Shown: positions 52,745 through 61,755, counted from the stretch's first letter. The stretch is 64,000 nucleotides of DNA from Rhizobium sp. BK399 (GCF_014194695.1 NZ_JACIAH010000004.1:62001-126000), one strand, 5' to 3'. Numbers and translations are program-made. Notes: a model not told the origin generated them from the letters alone.

Positions 52745-53664
52745 GCCCGCGCCGCCGACCTTGCGGTCGATGGGACGGCGTCCGCGACAGCCTCCCGCAC
52801 CGCTTGCAGCATGATGGACGCGAGCCGCGCGGTTGCCGGCCCAGGGTCGGCTTCGGCACGATGCAGCACGAGACCGAGCGAGGGAAGCTCTGGCAGGCCA
52901 GCGGCGTCGGCGACAAGCGGCTTCACCTTTCGCGGCAGGCCGATCGGCGTACGGATGCTGATCCCGAGCCCGGCAGCCGTCGCGGCCCACAATCCGCCGA
53001 GGCTTGGACTGACGAAGGCAAGCCGCCAGGGAATGCCCGCCGTATCAAGCGCCTTGGTCGCCGCGGTGCGCAGCAGGCACGGAGCCTCCAGTGAAGCAAG
53101 CGGCATCGGCTCGCCGCTGTCGAGGGTCCAGTCGACCGCGCCTTCCGCCGGACCGATCCAGCGCATCGGCACCTCGGCGATCTTCTCGCAATGCGGTGTC
53201 AGCGTGCCATCGTTCCAGGCCAGTGCCAGATCGAGCTTACCCGTGGTGACGCGCTCGATCAGCTCGACATTGCGCACCACCCGCGCTTCGATGCGGACCT
53301 TCGGATGCGCGCGCGCAAAACGGCCGAGCACGTCGGGCAAAAGGGTCTCGCCGAAGTCCTCCTGCAAACCGAGCCTGACCCAACCCTCGAGTTCGATGCT
53401 CTGCATGGCTGCGGCCGCTTCGTCGTTGAGCTCCAGCAGGCGGCGCGCATAGGCCAGCATCGTTTCACCCGCATCGGTGAGCGCAAGCCCGCGTCCGGCC
53501 TTGCGGAAGATCGGCGTCCCGGCCTGCTCCTCCAGCTTCTTCAGCTGGGCGCTGACGGCCGAGGTCGAACGGCCGAGACGGTCGGCTGCTCTCGCGAAGT
53601 TGCCGAGCTCCATTCCGGTCGCGAAGGTCCGGAGTACATCGAGATCAAAGATCGTCCGCCGCAT
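52735..53664 (-). CDS. LysR-family transcriptional regulator of the tautomerase operon
   Basis: The 309-residue protein has an N-terminal winged HTH (LDVLRTFATGMELGNFARAADRLGRSTSAVSAQLKKLEEQ) and the two-lobed effector domain of LysR regulators. It is divergent from the tautomerase-cupin-DUF4865 operon, with a T-N11-A palindrome between them, the classical arrangement for control of the neighbouring operon. It overlaps the GlxA-type gene by 10 bases at its 3' end. Confidence 0.92.
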   Translation of the reverse strand: MRRTIFDLDVLRTFATGMELGNFARAADRLGRSTSAVSAQLKKLEEQAGTPIFRKAGRGLALTDAGETMLAYARRLLELNDEAAAAMQSIELEGWVRLGLQEDFGETLLPDVLGRFARAHPKVRIEARVVRNVELIERVTTGKLDLALAWNDGTLTPHCEKIAEVPMRWIGPAEGAVDWTLDSGEPMPLASLEAPCLLRTAATKALDTAGIPWRLAFVSPSLGGLWAATAAGLGISIRTPIGLPRKVKPLVADAAGLPELPSLGLVLHRAEADPGPATARLASIMLQAVREAVADAVPSTARSAARAYA

Positions 53665-53679
53665 CGTATAATCCCATTT

Positions 53680-53692
53680 TTATGGATCATAA
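53680..53692. promoter_or_regulatory. LysR-type T-N11-A operator
   Basis: TTATGGATCATAA is a near-perfect palindrome (arms TTATG/CATAA) that fits the T-N11-A LysR-box. It is 15 bases from the LysR start and about 80 bases from the tautomerase start. Confidence 0.6.
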
Positions 53693-53771
53693 GTTCATTT
53701 AATTCTGATTTTCTGCATTATCGTGGCGTGCGATGCTCCTCCTGTCAAGAATTCACACAGAGGAGGCATTG

Positions 53772-54191
53772 ATGCCTTTTGTTCGTATCTCTCTCCTGCG
53801 CGGCAAGTCGCCGGACTATCTTCGCGCCGTTTCCGACAGCATTCATCAGGCAATGGTCGAGACATTCAATGTACCGCCTGCCGACCGCTTTCAGGTCATC
53901 CACCAGCATGAACCGGGTGAACTGATCTTCGACCGGAACTATCTCGCCGGACCGCGTTCCGACGACTTCGTGCTGTTCGCCATCACCGCCGGCAAGCCTC
54001 GCTCGACCGAAACGCGACAGGCCTTCTTCAAGCGCGCCGCCGAACTTCTCGGGGTATCCCCGGGCATCCGGCCGGAAGACATCATGATCGTCGTCACCAC
54101 CACATCCCCGGACGAATGGTCGTTCGGCGATGGCAAGGCGCAGATGATCGAACCTGGCTGGGAAACCCGCGCCTTCGGGAGCGCCGGATGA
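53772..54191 (+). CDS. Tautomerase-family protein
   Basis: The 139-residue protein begins MPFVRISLLRGKSPDYLRAV. The proline next to the initiator methionine is the catalytic Pro1 of the tautomerase (4-oxalocrotonate tautomerase/MIF) superfamily. A strong AGAGGAGG precedes the ATG at 53772. It is the first gene of an operon with a cupin and a DUF4865 gene, overlapping the cupin by four bases, divergent from a LysR gene. Confidence 0.9.
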   Translation: MPFVRISLLRGKSPDYLRAVSDSIHQAMVETFNVPPADRFQVIHQHEPGELIFDRNYLAGPRSDDFVLFAITAGKPRSTETRQAFFKRAAELLGVSPGIRPEDIMIVVTTTSPDEWSFGDGKAQMIEPGWETRAFGSAG

Positions 54192-54589
54192 TGGGCAACC
54201 CTGAACGCATGACGGTTCGGCGTCCGGGCAACGCCGTCCGCTCACCCGCCGATATTGCCACCGCGCCCTTCTGGGTCGAGATGCTGCTGGAAGGCACGGC
54301 AGATGGCGAAAACACCGCGATGCGAGCAAGCCTCGATCCCGGTACGATCACGCGCTGGCACACGCATCCGCGCGGGCAGCTGCTCTATGTTCTATCAGGC
54401 AATGGCCTGGCGCGACGCGAAGGCGGCCCAGTGGAGAAATTGCGTGCCGGAGATGCCGTCTGGTTCGCCGCTGGTGAGAAGCACTGGCATGGTGCGACGC
54501 CTGACAGCCCCTTCAGCTACATCAGCATCCAGGCAACCGAAACCGACCGCATCGTTGACTGGCTTGAGCCTGTGGAGGTCCTCTCATGA
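54188..54589 (+). CDS. Cupin-domain protein
   Basis: The 133-residue protein has the cupin motifs: ITRWHTHPRGQLLYVLSGNG (metal histidines) and DAVWFAAGEKHWHGATP. Function is unknown; single-domain cupins may be isomerases, dioxygenases or binding proteins. The first ATG at 54188 overlaps the tautomerase stop (ATGA), indicating coupled translation. Confidence 0.9.
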   Translation: MMGNPERMTVRRPGNAVRSPADIATAPFWVEMLLEGTADGENTAMRASLDPGTITRWHTHPRGQLLYVLSGNGLARREGGPVEKLRAGDAVWFAAGEKHWHGATPDSPFSYISIQATETDRIVDWLEPVEVLS

Positions 54590-55137
54590 TGGCGATGCAA
54601 TACAGCTTCACCCTGCCCGCCGACTACGACATGTCGATCATCGACCGCCGCATCCGCGACAAGGGACCGATGCTGGACGGGTTCCCCGGCCTCGGTTTCA
54701 AGGCCTACCTCAGCGCCCGCAAGGGTGAGTTCGGATCCCGCGAAAACCTCTATGCGCCCTTCTATCTCTGGCAGCAGCCGGAGCGCGCCAGCGACTTCCT
54801 CACCGGCCCCGGCTTCGAAGCACTGACGCAATCCTTCGGCTGGCCCCGGGTGAAGACCTGGATTGTCTGGCACGCGGAAACCATGCCTGCGGTGACAGAG
54901 GCCAAGTTTGCCACCGAGGAGACGATCGCCATCGAGCCCTACTCCTCGCTTGCTGAAATCAGAGATGAGGAAATCGGACGCGCGCAAAGACAAGCGCGGC
55001 AGGCTGACGTCGTCGCCTCGGTCTCGGCCTTCGAGCCGACAAGCTGGACGGCCGTGCGCTTCAGCCTGCATCGCTCGTCCCCGTTGATCGCGGGCGCCGG
55101 CCAGATCTATCGCGTCGGGCACATATCTCTGCCCTAG
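54586..55137 (+). CDS. DUF4865-family protein
   Basis: The 183-residue protein belongs to the DUF4865 family (MQYSFTLPADYDMSIIDRRIRDKGPMLDGFPGLGFKAY-type N-terminus, split here for length). It overlaps the cupin by four bases (ATGA) and is the third gene of the LysR-controlled operon. Function is unknown; the fixed neighbours suggest a role with the tautomerase and cupin in one catabolic or detoxifying step. Confidence 0.85.
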   Translation: MMAMQYSFTLPADYDMSIIDRRIRDKGPMLDGFPGLGFKAYLSARKGEFGSRENLYAPFYLWQQPERASDFLTGPGFEALTQSFGWPRVKTWIVWHAETMPAVTEAKFATEETIAIEPYSSLAEIRDEEIGRAQRQARQADVVASVSAFEPTSWTAVRFSLHRSSPLIAGAGQIYRVGHISLP

Positions 55138-55141
55138 GGCG

Positions 55142-55777
55142 TCAGGTCGTTGCCCGGCGGTACAGCGCAAGCGACCCCGCCAGCGCCAGCATCGCCCCGC
55201 CGCAGGCGCGCTCCAGCCAGATTGCGCCCGCCGTCTTCAGCAGCCGGACGGCCTGCGAACCAAAGACCGCGTAACCGAGCATGATCAGAAAATCCAGCGA
55301 CGCAAAGACCACCGCCAGAACGGCGTACTGGGTCGCCTGGGGCAGCGCCGGATTGATGAATTGCGGCAGGAACGCCGAGAAGAAAAGGTAGCCCTTGGGG
55401 TTGGTGACAGCGACCATGAAACTCTTGAGGCCGATCGAAAAGGCGGTTCCGCCGGCCATCTCGTTCTCCGGCTTCAGCGCCGCGTTGAAGCCGCCCTTGG
55501 TGCGCAGCATCATGATCCCGAGAAAGGCGAGATAGGCAGCGCCAACATATTTCAGCATCGAGAACCAGAACTCCGACGCCGCGAGAAGCGCGCCCAGACC
55601 GATCGCCACGGCACCGAGAAGCACGAAGTCGGAAAGCACCGCGCCGATCATGCCCGGGATCGCCCGGCGAACGCCGTAGCGCGAGCCGTTGGTCATCGCC
55701 AGAAGCACCGTCGGCCCAGGCGTCGCAATCGCCACAAAGGAAACGGCCACGAATGCGAGAAGTGTAACAATGTGCAT
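55142..55777 (-). CDS. LysE-family amino-acid exporter
   Basis: The 211-residue protein has about six hydrophobic helices and LysE/RhtB signatures (TPGPTVLLAMTNG near the start, then NPKGYLFFSAFLPQF). It may export amino acids or related solutes. The ATG at 55777 has GGGAGGGCATC upstream. It is convergent with the DUF4865 gene and is upstream of nothing on its strand; pyk lies before it with its own terminator. Confidence 0.88.
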   Translation of the reverse strand: MHIVTLLAFVAVSFVAIATPGPTVLLAMTNGSRYGVRRAIPGMIGAVLSDFVLLGAVAIGLGALLAASEFWFSMLKYVGAAYLAFLGIMMLRTKGGFNAALKPENEMAGGTAFSIGLKSFMVAVTNPKGYLFFSAFLPQFINPALPQATQYAVLAVVFASLDFLIMLGYAVFGSQAVRLLKTAGAIWLERACGGAMLALAGSLALYRRATT

Positions 55778-55850
55778 GATGCCCTCCCGAACATGGAGGC
55801 CGACCCTTGCATGTGAGCCCGCCAGCCGCAAGACACCCATGGTTCAGGAC

Positions 55851-55885
55851 AGCGAAAAGCCCGCCGCCTGTTAAGGCAGCGGGCT
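55851..55885 (-). terminator. Rho-independent terminator after pyruvate kinase
   Basis: A 12-bp stem (AGCCCGCCGCCT at 55858-55869 paired with 55874-55885, one mismatch as a G-T pair), a 4-base loop, then TTTTCG on the minus strand. Confidence 0.85.
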
Positions 55886-55907
55886 CTGTGAATAGTGGCT
55901 AGTTCGC

Positions 55908-57347
55908 TTAGATGCCGCTCTGGCCGTCGGAGCCGATATAGGCGATGCGCAGCATGTTGGTGGCGCCGGGCGTTCCGAGCGGCACGCCGGCCGAGATGAT
56001 GATGCGGTCGCCCGGCTTGCCGAAGCCTTCGTCGGCAACGATGCGGCAGGCGCGGTTGACCATGTCATCGAGGTCGGTTGCGTCGTGGGTGACAACGCAA
56101 TGCAGGCCCCAGACGATCGCAAGGCGACGCGCGGTCTGGATGACCGGCGACAGCGCCAGGATCGGCACCTGCGGACGTTCACGCGAGGCGCGCAGACCTG
56201 TGGTGCCCGACGAGGTGTAACAGACGATAGCAGACAGGCGGAGCGTTTCGGCGATCTGGCGTGCGGCGAGCGAAATCGCATCGGCGCCGGTTGCTTCCGG
56301 CTGCGCGCGCTGCGCGTAGATGATGCCCGGATAGTGCGGCTCGCGTTCGATGGTGCTGGCGATCGAGGCCATCGTCGAGACGGCTTCAACCGGATAGTCG
56401 CCGGATGCGGATTCGGCCGACAGCATGACGGCGTCGGCGCCTTCGAAGACGGCGGTCGCGACGTCGGAGACTTCGGCACGCGTCGGAACCGGCGCGGTAA
56501 TCATCGATTCCAGCATCTGCGTGGCGACGATCACCGGCTTGCCCGAACGGCGGCAAGCGCGGATCAGCTGCTTCTGGATACCCGGAACGGATTCGAGCGG
56601 CATTTCGACGCCGAGGTCACCACGGGCAACCATGAGCGCGTCGGAAAGCTCGATAATCTCCTCGATGCGCTCGATCGCCTGCGGCTTTTCGATCTTCGAC
56701 ATGATGCCGACGCGGCCGCGCGCGATCTTGCGCACCTCGGCCAGATCTTCCGGGCGCTGCACGAACGACAGCGCAACCCAGTCGACGTCGTCAGTCGCCA
56801 GAACGGCGTCGAGGTCGGTGCGGTCCTTGTCGGTCAGAACGCCGACGGTCAGCAGCGTGTCGGGAAGGCTGACACCCTTGCGGTCGGAAATTTTCGTTCC
56901 AGAGATAACGGTGGTGACGATGCTCTTGCCGTCGCACTTTTCAGCGCGCAGGGCGAGCTTGCCGTCGTCGATCAGCAGGCGGTGGCCGGGCTGTACCGAT
57001 TCCAGGATTTCCGGATGCGGCAGGAATACGCGGGTCGCGTCGCCGGGAATATCCTTGTTGTCGAGCGTAAAAGTGTCGCCCGGCTTCAGATCGACCTTGC
57101 CTTCAGCAAACTTTCCGACGCGCAGCTTCGGGCCCTGCAGGTCGGCGAGAATGCCGATCGGGCGGCCGGAGCGGGCTTCGACGGCGCGGATACGCTTGAT
57201 CAGCATGCGCATCACGTCATGGCTGGCGTGGCTCATGTTGATACGGAAGACATCGGCACCTGCCTGGTGCAGCTTCTCGATCATCGATTCCTCGGACGAG
57301 GCGGGTCCAAGGGTGGCGAGGATTTTAACTTTGCGGTTGCGCTTCAT
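55908..57347 (-). CDS. pyk: Pyruvate kinase
   Basis: It makes pyruvate and ATP from phosphoenolpyruvate, the last step of glycolysis. The 479-residue protein begins MKRNRKVKILATLGPASSEE and contains FRINMSHASHD, DLQGPKLRVG, MVARGDLGVEMP and the catalytic KIEKP. The ATG at 57347 shares one base with the stop of the upstream DUF1036 gene (TGATG), so the two are translated in a coupled way. It ends at a strong terminator. Confidence 0.97.
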   Translation of the reverse strand: MKRNRKVKILATLGPASSEESMIEKLHQAGADVFRINMSHASHDVMRMLIKRIRAVEARSGRPIGILADLQGPKLRVGKFAEGKVDLKPGDTFTLDNKDIPGDATRVFLPHPEILESVQPGHRLLIDDGKLALRAEKCDGKSIVTTVISGTKISDRKGVSLPDTLLTVGVLTDKDRTDLDAVLATDDVDWVALSFVQRPEDLAEVRKIARGRVGIMSKIEKPQAIERIEEIIELSDALMVARGDLGVEMPLESVPGIQKQLIRACRRSGKPVIVATQMLESMITAPVPTRAEVSDVATAVFEGADAVMLSAESASGDYPVEAVSTMASIASTIEREPHYPGIIYAQRAQPEATGADAISLAARQIAETLRLSAIVCYTSSGTTGLRASRERPQVPILALSPVIQTARRLAIVWGLHCVVTHDATDLDDMVNRACRIVADEGFGKPGDRIIISAGVPLGTPGATNMLRIAYIGSDGQSGI

Positions 57348-57793
57348 CAATTCGGGCTTTCTTGCGTGCCGGGGGTATCGGAAAGTTGAACCATCCAGCT
57401 GCCCTGGCGGCCCGTGTCATATTCCTTGAACCCCATCTTCTGATAGCCACGGGCGTAGCAATCATTGACACCCGTGATCTTGAACTCGTTTTCCGCCACG
57501 CACATCTGCACGTCACCCGTCCATCGGCCTCCCCGGGCAGCGTCTTCGGCGTAGAGATAATAGTATCGGGACTGCAGCTCTCCCTCGATCAGCGTCGCGC
57601 AGGTCGTTGCCGGCACTTGCCACCAGCCTTCCGTCATCCAGCCATCCTTGGCTCGATACCCAATCGCCACGCCCACCAGATTCTGCGTTCCGTTGCACAC
57701 GCGGAAATCGGCACGAGCCACATCAGCAATAAAAAACGGCGAGAAAGCCGCAAGAACAAACAGTGCAAAACGGGCAAGCGGCCCGAAACGCAT
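57347..57793 (-). CDS. DUF1036 secreted protein
   Basis: The ATG at 57793 gives a 148-residue protein with a signal peptide (MRFGPLARFALFVLAAFSPF, cleaved near VARA) and a domain of unknown function (DUF1036) with FRVCNGTQNLVGVAIGY, WWQVPATTC and RYYYLYAED. GTG 57823 (after GGAAGTC) and TTG 57832 are in-frame alternatives. Its stop overlaps the pyk start by one base, which links its expression to pyk. Confidence 0.82.
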   Translation of the reverse strand: MRFGPLARFALFVLAAFSPFFIADVARADFRVCNGTQNLVGVAIGYRAKDGWMTEGWWQVPATTCATLIEGELQSRYYYLYAEDAARGGRWTGDVQMCVAENEFKITGVNDCYARGYQKMGFKEYDTGRQGSWMVQLSDTPGTQESPN

Positions 57794-58032
57794 AAGGAAA
57801 CTTGGCGCGGTCTGAATCAACACGACTTCCAATGGGCTCCCGACTATTTTGTTTTAGGTGTGCCTTCTTGCGCTGCCTCCCGGCGAATGTCAACGCAATG
57901 CTAATCGATTATATTCTGGATGGCCGACTGTACTTGGACCACGCCGTCGCCTTTGCTCACCAGCGCGCTTGAACGCGCCCGCGGCCCGTGCGATCAGAGG
58001 CTGCCCCGTAACCACGATCGGCCATTTCCCTC

Positions 58033-58824
58033 ATGAGCTCTTTCAAATCATTTGAACTACTAGCCGGCGATCATGACAAAGGCTTGGTGCTGCTCGGCGA
58101 TCATGCAATGAACCGGCTGCCGGAGCGCTACGGCAGGCTGGGCCTGCCGGACAGCGCGTTCGAGCGACACATCGCCTATGATATCGGCATCGAGGGGTTG
58201 GTCCGCAAACTCGCCGCGATGCTCGACGTACCGGCTGTCCTGGGCGGCTTTTCACGATTGCTGATCGACCCGAATCGGGGTGAGGACGACCCCACGCTGA
58301 TCATGAAGATTTCGGACGGCGCGGTCGTTCCCGGCAATCATCCGATTACCGCCGAAGAGTGGAATTATCGGATCGAGACGTTCCACAGGCCCTATCACAA
58401 CGCCGTCAGCGAAACGATCGACAAGGTCGCGAACGAGAGCGGCAAAGCGCCGCTCGTCCTATCCCTCCACTCCTACACGCCGTTCTGGAAAGCCTTCCCC
58501 CGCCCTTGGCATGCAGCGGTTTTGTGGGACAACGACCATCGTGCCGTCGCGCCTCTGCTTGACATGCTGCGCAGCGATCCCGATCTCGTGGTCGGAGACA
58601 ATGAGCCGTATGATGGCGCGCTGAAGGGCGACACGATGTATCGGCATTGTATGCTGACCGGCATCCCGCACGTTTTGCTCGAGGTGCGCCAGGATCTGAT
58701 CGGCGACGAAGCGGGTATTACGGCATGGGCCCGGCGTCTGGCGCCGATCTTTGAGACAATGAACGCCGATCCGGTATTGCACGAGTATAATGTGCATGTG
58801 TCGCGCACCGGACCGTACGAATGA
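58033..58824 (+). CDS. N-formylglutamate amidohydrolase family protein
   Basis: The 263-residue protein belongs to the HutG/N-formylglutamate amidohydrolase family: DHAMNRLPERY, RLLIDPNRGEDDP, VLSLHSYTPFW and a C-terminal LLEVRQDLIGDEAG. HutG converts N-formylglutamate to glutamate in histidine breakdown, but no other hut genes are nearby, so the actual substrate may differ. It is followed by a DUF1244 gene after 11 bases, so they share an operon. Confidence 0.88.
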   Translation: MSSFKSFELLAGDHDKGLVLLGDHAMNRLPERYGRLGLPDSAFERHIAYDIGIEGLVRKLAAMLDVPAVLGGFSRLLIDPNRGEDDPTLIMKISDGAVVPGNHPITAEEWNYRIETFHRPYHNAVSETIDKVANESGKAPLVLSLHSYTPFWKAFPRPWHAAVLWDNDHRAVAPLLDMLRSDPDLVVGDNEPYDGALKGDTMYRHCMLTGIPHVLLEVRQDLIGDEAGITAWARRLAPIFETMNADPVLHEYNVHVSRTGPYE

Positions 58825-58835
58825 AGGAGACCGAG

Positions 58836-59141
58836 ATGGCCGCGCTGAGCAAACAAAAGCAGACCGAATTTGAGGCTGCGGCTTTTCGTCGCCTCGTCGA
58901 GCATTTGCGTGAACGTGGCGACGTCCAGAACATCGAGCTGATGAATCTCGCCGGCTTCTGCCGCAACTGCCTTTCGAACTGGTATCGCGAGGCGGCTGAG
59001 GCGGACGGGGTTCCGCTCTCGAAGGAGGAATCGCGCGAAATCGTCTACGGCATGCCGTACGAGGATTGGAAAAACCTCCACCAGAACGATGCCTCGGCGG
59101 AGCAAAAAACCGCATTCGAGCTGAACAAGCCGCACAAATAA
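58836..59141 (+). CDS. DUF1244-family protein
   Basis: The 101-residue protein is the DUF1244 family: QTEFEAAAFRRLVEHLRERGDVQNIELMNLAGFCRNCLSNWYREAA-like (split here), then YGMPYEDWKNLHQ. Function is unknown; the conserved CRNC pair suggests metal or redox use. I use the ATG at 58836, which has AAGGAGACCGAG upstream; an ATG at 58821 overlaps the previous stop. It follows the amidohydrolase gene. Confidence 0.9.
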   Translation: MAALSKQKQTEFEAAAFRRLVEHLRERGDVQNIELMNLAGFCRNCLSNWYREAAEADGVPLSKEESREIVYGMPYEDWKNLHQNDASAEQKTAFELNKPHK

Positions 59142-59231
59142 TTCCCTCGCGTCTCGAATCGACTTGACCCCGGGCACGCTTCGCGGCAGTCAACGCCATC
59201 CGAATTTCACACCCCCAATCAGGAGAACACG

Positions 59232-59495
59232 ATGTCTGATGCTCATGGCGTCGCCCGCGATCAGCTTCGCGCCTTTGTGGAGCGCATTGAACGCCTGGAA
59301 GAAGAAAAGAAGACCATCGCCGACGACATCAAGGACGTCTACGGCGAAGCCAAGGGCATGGGCTTCGATACCAAGATCCTCAAAAAGGTCGTTGCGCTAC
59401 GCAAGAAGGACGAGCAGGAGCGTATGGAAGAAGACGCGATCCTCGACACCTACCTGCATGCGCTCGGCATGATCGAGGCCCCGCCGGAAGGCTGA
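59232..59495 (+). CDS. gapR: GapR-family (DUF2312) DNA-binding protein
   Basis: The 87-residue protein is DUF2312 (UPF0335). A coiled coil [21 protein letters not shown] is followed by the C-terminal [20 protein letters not shown]. In Caulobacter, GapR is an essential protein that binds overtwisted, AT-rich DNA ahead of replication forks and transcription. The gene has its own terminator and follows the DUF1244 gene by 90 bp. Confidence 0.92.
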   Translation: MSDAHGVARDQLRAFVERIERLEEEKKTIADDIKDVYGEAKGMGFDTKILKKVVALRKKDEQERMEEDAILDTYLHALGMIEAPPEG

Positions 59496-59517
59496 TTTTT
59501 CAGAGCAGTGCCTTTAG

Positions 59518-59545
59518 AGCCGCCGACCCGATCGGCGGCTTTTTT
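59518..59545 (+). terminator. Rho-independent terminator after gapR
   Basis: Perfect 9-bp stem AGCCGCCGA/TCGGCGGCT (59518-59526 with 59532-59540), loop CCCGA, then TTTTT. Confidence 0.92.
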
Positions 59546-59570
59546 GTGCGGACTCACGCTCGAACAGAGC

Positions 59571-60329
59571 TTATTTTCCGGCTTCCTCGGCGGCCTTCTC
59601 GATCACGTCGGCGACCTTCTTCGGCTGTGACGCGAAGACGGCATGACTGGCCTTGATCTCGGTCACCGCGCTTCCGGCGCGCTTTGCCATTGTCCGCTCG
59701 AGTTCGGGGTTGATGGCACGGTCCTCGGTCGCCACGACTGACCAGCTCTTCTTTGACCGCCAGGCTGGATCGTCGACTTTAGCGCCAAAGACCTCTTTGG
59801 CCGCAAAGACCTGCGACTTGGCGAGAAAGGCAGCGTCGGCCTTTGGCACATCGGCGGCGAAATCGGCGTGAAACGCGCTTGGGTCCAAATAGAGGTACTT
59901 GGCGTCCTTGGTTTCCCTGATGCTGTTTGAAGCCGGCGGCTTGGAGCCGGCAAGCGTGGCTACATTTTCGCCCTTGTCAGGCTGGAAGGCCGCTACGTAA
60001 ACAAGTCCCTCGACGTGCGGATCATTCCCCGCTTCCGTGATGACCATGCCGCCGTAGCTGTGACCGACCAGCAGTGTAGGTCCGTCCTGCAGGTCCAGAA
60101 CGCGTTTCGTTGCCGCAACATCGTCGGCGAGCGATGATAGAGGCTCTTGCACGACAGTCACATGAAAGCCGCGCCGCTCCAGGATTTCCGTTGCCTTGCG
60201 CCAACTGGACCCGTCGGCGAAAGCGCCGTGAACGATGACGATATTCTTGATCTCGGCGGATTGGGCGGCGAAAGCGATGACACTGGTGGCGAAGGCAAGT
60301 GCGAAAGTGGAAATGATACGGCGGTTCAT
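59571..60329 (-). CDS. Secreted alpha/beta-hydrolase fold protein
   Basis: The 252-residue form has a signal peptide (MNRRIISTFALAFATSVIAF, cleaved near QSA) and hydrolase motifs IVIVHGAFADGSSW and VGHSYGGMVITEAG, with H in IKASHAVF near the C-terminus. It is similar to plant-type methyl-esterase-like hydrolases. The substrate is unknown. The ATG at 60329 has AAGGAGCGACCGC upstream. Confidence 0.88.
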   Translation of the reverse strand: MNRRIISTFALAFATSVIAFAAQSAEIKNIVIVHGAFADGSSWRKATEILERRGFHVTVVQEPLSSLADDVAATKRVLDLQDGPTLLVGHSYGGMVITEAGNDPHVEGLVYVAAFQPDKGENVATLAGSKPPASNSIRETKDAKYLYLDPSAFHADFAADVPKADAAFLAKSQVFAAKEVFGAKVDDPAWRSKKSWSVVATEDRAINPELERTMAKRAGSAVTEIKASHAVFASQPKKVADVIEKAAEEAGK

Positions 60330-60508
60330 GCGGTCGCTCCTTTTGGGTTTATGACGCACCCGGCCGGAAAACATTGGGAGGCATCGACCGAGGGCGTACG
60401 CAATCTGGTCGTGGGACGTATTGTCGATATTTCAGATTTCGGACCAAATGTATGACAAAGTAGCGAGAGGTATTTGCGGCTCGGCCCAATCCTCGTTCGG
60501 ACGATACG

Positions 60509-60528
60509 GTGCGCCAGCGCTGGCGCAC
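60509..60528. repeat. Perfect 20-bp palindrome
   Basis: GTGCGCCAGCGCTGGCGCAC reads the same on both strands without a spacer. It lies 50 bases after the HPP/CBS gene and 180 bases before the hydrolase gene on the same strand. No T-run follows. It may be an operator or the base of an RNA hairpin. Confidence 0.8.
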
Positions 60529-60578
60529 ATCCGCTCGCTGATTACCAATCGGAGATCTGCAGGCTCTCCGGGTATCAT

Positions 60579-61700
60579 TCAGGCCGCGATGCGCGGCTTC
60601 TGTTCCGGCAGCATATGGGCCATGGCGCTGAGCAAGTCCGTTTGCGAGATCAACCCGAGAACGTAACCGCCGGCATCCACGATGACGACGGCGTGGGTGC
60701 GCCCATCGGTCAAGTCAGGCAGCAAGCTGATAGCCGGTGCATCCGGGGAAGCGGTCGCGGCTGTCGCAATGTGATCGGAAAGCCGCTCGGCCTGCACCAG
60801 TTCCCGCAGCCCGACCGTGCCGATCAAACGCCCGCTTCCATCCTTCACGGGCAATGTGCGAACGTTGTGCTTCAGAAGCAGTGCGCGCGCTTTCTCCGCC
60901 GTGGCGTTCTCATCGACCGCGATCACATCGCGCGACATGATGTCGGCGCAGCTGACGGTGCCGTGCGAACGAACGGCCGCCTCAACCTCAACCTGCCGCA
61001 GCAGGCGGCTGAGGTCACCGCGGTCGATATCGAAGGTTTCCTCGAACTTCGCCAATGCCGCATCGACGTCCTCTTCGCGGAAACCGATCCGCACAGCGGA
61101 CGGCGGATCGATCGTCTGATGCGTATTGACCGGCGCCGGGGTGGCGAGGTGCGGATAGTTTCGCCGCCCGAGCTTGTGAAAGAGAATGCCGAGCGCGACC
61201 AGGATGCAGGAATTCAGTGCCACCGGCACGAAGGGAAAAAGCAGGCCCCAGCTTGCCACCGCAGGACCACCGAGCACAGCAGTCAGCGCCGCGGCGCCGC
61301 CGGGTGGATGCAGACAGCGGGTAAACGACATGGCGGCGATGGCCAGCGATACGCCAACGCCGATCGCAATGATCGGCTCATGGATGAAGTGCGCGGCGAG
61401 GATGCCCATCATCGCGGAGATCGTGTTGCCGCCGATGATCGACCACGGCTGCGCGAGCGGACTCGCAGGTACGGCGAAAAGCAGCACTGCCGAAGCACCC
61501 ATCGGCGCAACGATCATCGGCAAGTGCGCACCTTGCCCGAAAAAGTAGCCGCAAACCATACCCGTCAGTGCGATCGCGATCAGCGCGCCAAGGCTGGCAA
61601 GCATGCGCTCGCGCAATGTTGCGCCGGCCAGGATCGGCGAGAACAGACGGCGACTGAAGCGATGGGCTGGGTCGACCTTGGGATTGCTGGAATTTGACAT
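60579..61700 (-). CDS. HPP-family membrane protein with CBS domains
   Basis: The 373-residue protein has an N-terminal HPP domain with four hydrophobic helices (about 35-195, with PMGASAVLLFAVP and CLHPPGGAAALTAVLGG) and a C-terminal pair of CBS domains (about 250-370, IMSRDVIAVDENATAEKAR and VLGLISQTDLLSAM). HPP proteins have been implicated in nitrite transport in other organisms; CBS domains usually sense adenosyl ligands. It follows the LysR gene by 55 bases and is probably regulated by it. Confidence 0.88.
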   Translation of the reverse strand: MSNSSNPKVDPAHRFSRRLFSPILAGATLRERMLASLGALIAIALTGMVCGYFFGQGAHLPMIVAPMGASAVLLFAVPASPLAQPWSIIGGNTISAMMGILAAHFIHEPIIAIGVGVSLAIAAMSFTRCLHPPGGAAALTAVLGGPAVASWGLLFPFVPVALNSCILVALGILFHKLGRRNYPHLATPAPVNTHQTIDPPSAVRIGFREEDVDAALAKFEETFDIDRGDLSRLLRQVEVEAAVRSHGTVSCADIMSRDVIAVDENATAEKARALLLKHNVRTLPVKDGSGRLIGTVGLRELVQAERLSDHIATAATASPDAPAISLLPDLTDGRTHAVVIVDAGGYVLGLISQTDLLSAMAHMLPEQKPRIAA

Positions 61701-61755
61701 GACGAACCGACAGTTTGTGAAACGAAGTGTCTTGGGGAGAAGCAGCGCGTCCGGG

